From Stratiformator vulcanicus (lineage in GTDB: Bacteria > Planctomycetota > Planctomycetia > Planctomycetales > Planctomycetaceae): DNA of 64,000 nt. The position numbers were made by a program, and so were the translations under genes. Below, piece by piece: positions 63,746 to 64,000 of the stretch; the first letter of the stretch is position 1; every line of letters begins with the position of its first letter. The DNA lies in contig NZ_CP036268.1 in the NCBI RefSeq assembly GCF_007744515.1, forward strand, positions 758,482 through 822,481, in the 5' to 3' direction. The notes beneath the pieces are model-generated. The model had not been told where the DNA came from. It saw nothing but the letters and a program-made list of their open reading frames with translations, and searched no databases.

Positions 63746-64000
63746 GACCGATCGCCGGGTGGCCGGGAACAAGCGGCGAAGCCCTACACCGCGCTCACAA
63801 TTACAGCCGCGACTGGTAAGGAGCGGTTCACGTCGCCGGCTGGATTGATGGTAGCGGGCGTTGATTGGCGGGTGGGCTTTTCCCGCGATCCGCTTACTAC
63901 CGTGCGCGGCTTTGATGGCGTGCTCGATCCGTGCTTCTCAGGAACCTCGGCTTGTGCACACTCATCCCGGCGATCAATCTGGAAATTACCTTTCGCGCAC
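63746..64000. other. Right-end intergenic stretch
   Basis: Holds a decayed gggtggccgggaac half element near 63758-63773, hairpin-element copy 3 (63805-63911) and a ttctcaggaacctcgg unit (63925-63955). No gene seen. Confidence 0.5.
63805..63911. repeat. Hairpin element, copy 3
   Basis: Ends agccgcgactggtaaggagc and ccgcttactaccgtgcgcggct pair as in copies 1 and 2. Length 107 bases. Confidence 0.75.

Noticed and set aside
61700-64000. CRISPR array
   Set aside because: The repeats are few, irregularly spaced, long and imperfect, with no unique-spacer pattern or cas genes.

Overview
The window looks like a chromosomal segment of a planctomycete (Planctomycetes, probably order Planctomycetales). 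The pointers are a DUF1559 protein with a prepilin-type N-terminus, several secreted ~785-residue sulfatases, a secreted protein with two VHL-beta-type domains, a giant secreted HEAT/PQQ-propeller protein, an ABA4-like membrane protein and weak or absent Shine-Dalgarno sites at many starts. Intergenic DNA is rich in short palindromic repeats. No phage, plasmid or CRISPR locus is seen.

Layout. 1-1.6 kb: repeat-rich, with one possible 53-residue membrane protein. 1.6-7.1 kb: ABA4-like protein, nucleoside phosphorylase, ROK-family kinase, SRPBCC protein, miaA, a hicBA toxin-antitoxin pair and a DUF1559 protein. 7.2-10.7 kb: HEAT lipoprotein, then a lutA-type gene, two small unknown genes and a lutB-type gene in one run. 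11.1-27.8 kb: a secreted hydrolase block (three sulfatases, three SGNH-like proteins, a DUF1254/1214 protein and an ADP-ribosylglycohydrolase-like protein), interspersed with REP/MITE-like repeats and a REP-associated transposase remnant. 28-38 kb: a histidine-kinase relic, the double-VHL protein, a membrane protein and the 1711-residue HEAT/PQQ protein. 38-42.1 kb (minus strand): SRP RNA, dnaX, ybaB and rpoN. 42.4-54.5 kb: phosphate module, with pstS-pstC-pstA-pstB on plus facing ppx-ppk-sixA on minus. 54.8-61.7 kb: DUF2254 protein, M50 peptidase with a membrane partner, transaldolase, a RES/ParS-type toxin-antitoxin pair, purB and an unknown. 61.7-64 kb: a degenerate tRNA-Tyr-like sequence, two unknown genes and a three-copy hairpin repeat.

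How the genes work together. PstSCAB should import phosphate, while Ppk and Ppx make and break polyphosphate and SixA may adjust protein phosphohistidine. PstC and PstA both carry very large extra-cytoplasmic insertions, the most distinctive feature of the window. The sulfatase block probably desulfates environmental polysaccharides or sulfate esters. dnaX carries an A9 slippery run with an immediate -1-frame stop, so it should make both tau and gamma. All functions are inferred from reading the sequence and family knowledge; no database search was run.
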